Source: Parachlamydiales bacterium (GTDB taxonomy: Bacteria; Chlamydiota; Chlamydiia; Chlamydiales; SM23-39). From it: a stretch of 8,692 nt of DNA. The notes beneath the pieces are model-generated. The model ran no database searches. It worked only from the letters and a program-made list of their open reading frames with translations, and was not told the origin of the DNA. Both the position numbers and the translations under genes were made by a program. The stretch covers positions 1 through 8,692 of the forward strand of contig JAGVDZ010000034.1 of NCBI GenBank assembly GCA_020058465.1, in the 5' to 3' direction. Numbering within the stretch: the stretch's first letter is position 1; every line of letters begins with the position of its first letter. Positions 6,433-8,692 of the stretch are shown piece by piece.

Positions 6433-6975
6433 ATGGCTAGTCCAGCTTTACAAACCATGTGTGTCTATGGGTACCAGGTTGTCCAACAGCCCCAATTAGC
6501 TGCCCTCGCAGGCCAAATTCCTGTGTACATCATCGATTTTTTCCAATATGTAACACCGCCAGAGTCCTGCCAAGTAGAGCTCACTCCAGAGCAAGTGCGT
6601 CTTCAAGGGAGGGCTCCTATTGACACAGTACTCGAGGTTTGTCAACGAACATTTCAACGGCAATTTCAACAGGTAGTCATAAGTGCGGCACAGAGCCTAC
6701 TTCGCCTAAGTCAGACGGGGGCATTCTACCTTATTCCAGCTAAGATGTCTCAATCAGTGAACTGGACTCGGGAACGTCTTCAAGGGGTCACTCAAGCGGT
6801 GATGACCTTACTTGACAGGAGTCGAATAGCCGAAAATCCTGTAGAAGCTCTCGGCGTATCGCAATCAGACCAGGATGGAAACCTCGTTACACTGGCAGTG
6901 AGATCGGAACAACCACCAGTATTTCCGCCGGAGGTCCACCAATGGAAAATGGTTTTAAAAGGACCACTTGATTAA
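6433..6975 (+). CDS. Unrecognised glutamine-rich protein, 180 residues
   Basis: I do not recognise this protein. The start is ATG 6433, because a perfect AAGGAG (6421-6426) lies six bases upstream; an in-frame ATG at 6397 lacks such a site. The protein has 24 Gln in 180 residues (about 13 percent), only three Lys (104, 172, 176) and three Cys (10, 46, 70). I see no signal peptide, membrane helix or known catalytic motif. The pattern suggests a mixed alpha/beta fold: a beta-like stretch around QIPVYIIDFFQYV (28-40), two helix-like segments at about 63-95 and 107-130, and an extended C-terminus with PPVFPPE (161-167). It is probably a real gene, given its strong ribosome-binding site and full open frame. 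It lies after nadK and overlaps the 3' end of holB by 21 bases in convergent orientation. It may be a lineage-specific chlamydial protein; no function is assigned. Confidence 0.75.
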   Translation: MASPALQTMCVYGYQVVQQPQLAALAGQIPVYIIDFFQYVTPPESCQVELTPEQVRLQGRAPIDTVLEVCQRTFQRQFQQVVISAAQSLLRLSQTGAFYLIPAKMSQSVNWTRERLQGVTQAVMTLLDRSRIAENPVEALGVSQSDQDGNLVTLAVRSEQPPVFPPEVHQWKMVLKGPLD

Positions 6976-7803
6976 GGAGGTGGCCCACTCGTGAAGACAG
7001 GAGCTTAGCTTCATGTTGAGCTCTGCTTGCTCTTGAAGACTCTGAATGGCCTTTTCGGCCTGCTCTAAGGAAACTCTCAAGGGGCGCATTGTCGGGGGCT
7101 CGTTGGGGAAGAACAGGAAGGGTCTTAAGTTTGGATCACCAAGCCTCTGGATTTCCTGATCCCTTGCCCACATCAACAGAGTCTGAAAAAGAAAAAGCCA
7201 GGCCTTTTCTTCTTGTATCTGTTGCGCGATTGCCTCCACTGCAGCCCACTCCTCAACCCATCCCAAGGGAGCCCTCAGCCATGTTAAAAGGAGATCCTCC
7301 CAAGAGCTCGCCGATCCTCTCGGTTCTTGCTGTACGGAAAAAAATGGAATCACCGTGCATCGGGATCGGATCGTCGACAAAAGGGCCGTCTTTCGACTCG
7401 TCATGAGGATAAAAAGGGTAGAGCCTGTAGGCTCTTCTAGTCTCTTTAATAAAGCACTTGCAGCAGCTGGCATCATAGCATGAGCAGGGTCAAGGCAAAA
7501 GATCTGCACCCCTTCTCGATAGGCACTTTGTTCTGACATACTAAGGAGCGATCGAACCTGGTCGATGGTAATGAAAAAAGAACCCTCCTCTGGTTGAATG
7601 AGATGAAAATCGGGGTGATGTGCAACCTGGTCACAAGGAATGTGCAAAAGCTTAGCTGCAAGATGGTGGGCGGCCTTTCTTTGACCTACATTCTCAGGAC
7701 CATAGAACAAAAGAGGAGATAACAGCCCTCGTTTTAGACACTGCTTATCTAAAAGCATTTTGGCCCCACTTTGTCCTAGAATGTCAGAGTCATCCCATGG
7801 CAT
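6955..7803 (-). CDS. holB: DNA polymerase III delta-prime subunit
   Basis: This 282-residue AAA+ protein is the clamp-loader subunit that helps open the sliding clamp at replication forks. The opening ILGQSGAKMLL (8-18) matches the family. A degenerate P-loop GPENVGQRKAA (35-45) has Gln at 41 in place of the catalytic Lys, as expected for a non-hydrolysing delta-prime. HHPDFHLI (62-69), ITIDQVRSLL (78-87), SALLKRLEEP (116-125) and the RSRC sensor/arginine-finger segment (146-149) follow. The zinc-binding cysteine cluster of the E. coli protein is absent. The C-terminal third is helical and weakly conserved. The ATG at 7803 overlaps the end of tmk by 14 bases, with only a weak GAG Shine-Dalgarno site, so coupling is likely. 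The order gyrA-tmk-holB matches my recollection of Chlamydia. Confidence 0.9.
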   Translation of the reverse strand: MPWDDSDILGQSGAKMLLDKQCLKRGLLSPLLFYGPENVGQRKAAHHLAAKLLHIPCDQVAHHPDFHLIQPEEGSFFITIDQVRSLLSMSEQSAYREGVQIFCLDPAHAMMPAAASALLKRLEEPTGSTLFILMTSRKTALLSTIRSRCTVIPFFSVQQEPRGSASSWEDLLLTWLRAPLGWVEEWAAVEAIAQQIQEEKAWLFLFQTLLMWARDQEIQRLGDPNLRPFLFFPNEPPTMRPLRVSLEQAEKAIQSLQEQAELNMKLSSCLHEWATSLIKWSF

Positions 7804-8437
7804 GAGGCATCTCGATATGCAGCTGTTGATGGAGAATTCGAAGAGCTTCTCTTAACAAAGACTCAGCAGAGCGCTCTGCGTTTAAGATGACAAAACGATC
7901 TTGATGCCGCCTGGCTATCTCTAAATATCCTTGACGTAGACACTCGTGAAATGAAGTCTCTTCCTGTTCCATCCGATCGACGCTTGAAACTTGTTTTCGC
8001 CGAGCTAATCCTCTGACAGGATCAATATCGAGATATAAGGTGAGATCAGGGATAAGTCCACGACAAAAAAAAGAGCTCACCTCTTCGACAACATCGATAC
8101 CAAGCCCTCTAGCATGGCCTTGATAGGCCACCGAAGAGTCGTTAAACCGGTCACACAAAACAAGCTTTCCCTGCTCTAAGGCAGGAGCAATCACCGTATG
8201 GACATTCTCTGAGCGAGACGCTAAAAAAAGGGCAAGCTCAGTTTCTGGAGCTACCTTCCCAATGGCAGGATCAAGGAGCCAAGAGCGGACCCTCTCTCCT
8301 AGAGGTGTCCCCCCAGGCTCTCTTGTCACAAGGACAGAGACCCCTTTGGCCTTGAAATAGGTCGCGAGCGAGGAAACAAGCGTACTTTTTCCGGCTCCTT
8401 CCCCCCCCTCAAAGGTGACGAACTGCCCTCTTTTCAC
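7790..8437 (-). CDS. tmk: Thymidylate kinase
   Basis: Thymidylate kinase phosphorylates dTMP to dTDP with ATP in the dTTP pathway. The 215-residue protein has the P-loop FEGGEGAGKST (9-19), the dTMP-binding REPGGTPLGE (39-48), DRF (96-98) followed by SSVAYQG (101-107), and an Arg-rich lid with RRK (146-148) and DRM (154-156), consistent with the bacterial (type II) form. The start is a GTG at 8437, eight bases after the gyrA stop, with AAGGG about 11 bases upstream inside the gyrA end; no better start is available. Codons 10-13 of the P-loop contain a run of eight G (C on the plus strand, 8401-8408). The 3' end overlaps holB by 14 bases, so gyrA, tmk and holB form one transcript. Confidence 0.96.
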   Translation of the reverse strand: MKRGQFVTFEGGEGAGKSTLVSSLATYFKAKGVSVLVTREPGGTPLGERVRSWLLDPAIGKVAPETELALFLASRSENVHTVIAPALEQGKLVLCDRFNDSSVAYQGHARGLGIDVVEEVSSFFCRGLIPDLTLYLDIDPVRGLARRKQVSSVDRMEQEETSFHECLRQGYLEIARRHQDRFVILNAERSAESLLREALRILHQQLHIEMPHAMG

Positions 8438-8445
8438 AAGATCTA

Positions 8446-8692
8446 TTACCCTTGAATAGGTAGATTAGTTTCTTCTATCTCTTCGATAGGAACAGCGCCG
8501 ATTTTTTTTGCCGAAGACACATAGTCCCCCTCTTCTTTCAAAGAGACCAAGCGAACTCCTTGCGTCGAACGACCCATGACCCGCACATCTTTCATAGGAA
8601 TGCGAACTGCTTGGCCCATCTGGGACATCAAAAGAACACTATCTTCATCAACCACACTTAAAGCAGCCACAACAAGGCCATTGCGAAGCGAG
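8446..8692 (-). CDS. gyrA: DNA gyrase subunit A, C-terminal end (partial)
   Basis: Only the last 81 residues or so lie in the window, and the frame is open to its edge at 8692. The peptide contains RNGLVVAALSVVDED, then VLLMSQMGQAVRIPMKDV and MGRSTQGVRL, which match the final blade of the GyrA C-terminal beta-pinwheel that wraps DNA (compare GRNTQGV in E. coli). GyrA carries the DNA-cleaving tyrosine and works with GyrB to introduce negative supercoils. The protein ends at PIEEIEETNLPIQG and lacks a long acidic tail. An apparent internal GTG at 8670 is a valine codon, not a start. It is the first visible gene of the gyrA-tmk-holB operon. Confidence 0.95.
   Translation of the reverse strand, partial: SLRNGLVVAALSVVDEDSVLLMSQMGQAVRIPMKDVRVMGRSTQGVRLVSLKEEGDYVSSAKKIGAVPIEEIEETNLPIQG

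Noticed and set aside
6433..6975. Weak resemblance of part of the glutamine-rich protein (VELTPEQVRLQGRA) to BON-like or PilN-like strands.
   Set aside because: The match rests on a few hydrophobic and Gly positions common in beta-hairpins and has no supporting domain context.
6961..6986. Possible terminator hairpin at the overlap of the glutamine-rich gene and holB.
   Set aside because: Only four contiguous pairs plus two after a mismatch, a 12-base loop and no T run; too weak to call.
6955..7803. Degenerate P-loop in HolB as a sign of a broken gene.
   Set aside because: Loss of the catalytic Lys is normal for delta-prime subunits, and the rest of the frame and the RSRC and LLKRLEEP motifs are intact.

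Overview
The window looks like chromosomal DNA from a member of the phylum Chlamydiota, probably an environmental or otherwise non-Chlamydia-genus lineage. Three things support this. A nucleotide-transporter (NTT/TLC) family carrier is present, a family typical of obligate intracellular bacteria and plastids. On the minus strand, gyrA, tmk and holB occur in the order I recall from Chlamydia trachomatis (gyrA, thymidylate kinase, delta-prime subunit). tpiA lies next to xseA-xseB, as I also recall from Chlamydia. The assignment is an inference from gene content and order. The genes are close-packed, with gaps of under 100 bases, and I see no RNA gene, insertion sequence, phage gene or CRISPR array. 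No gene-free stretch exceeds 300 bases.

Layout. Bases 1-76 hold a very long near-perfect hairpin (10-64), followed by a Pit-type phosphate permease on the plus strand (77-1087). A second long hairpin (1086-1152) separates it from a convergent, translationally coupled pair on the minus strand, tpiA then secG (2302 down to 1176). An 88-base divergent gap leads to the plus-strand exonuclease VII operon xseA-xseB (2391-4017). Three bases further, a minus-strand NTT-family carrier converges on it (5391-4021). An 87-base divergent gap leads to NAD kinase (5479-6339). An unrecognised glutamine-rich protein follows (6433-6975). Its 3' end overlaps the 3' end of the minus-strand operon gyrA (partial) - tmk - holB (8692 to 6955).

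Functionally this is mostly housekeeping: phosphate import, glycolysis, protein secretion (SecG), DNA repair (exonuclease VII), NADP synthesis, dTTP supply, the clamp-loader delta-prime subunit and DNA gyrase. The NTT carrier adds metabolite exchange with a host.

I found no convincing new multi-gene system. The points most worth a second look are the hairpin directly in front of the phosphate permease, the divergent NTT carrier with altered family residues, the unrecognised glutamine-rich protein, and the C-terminal basic tail on triosephosphate isomerase.
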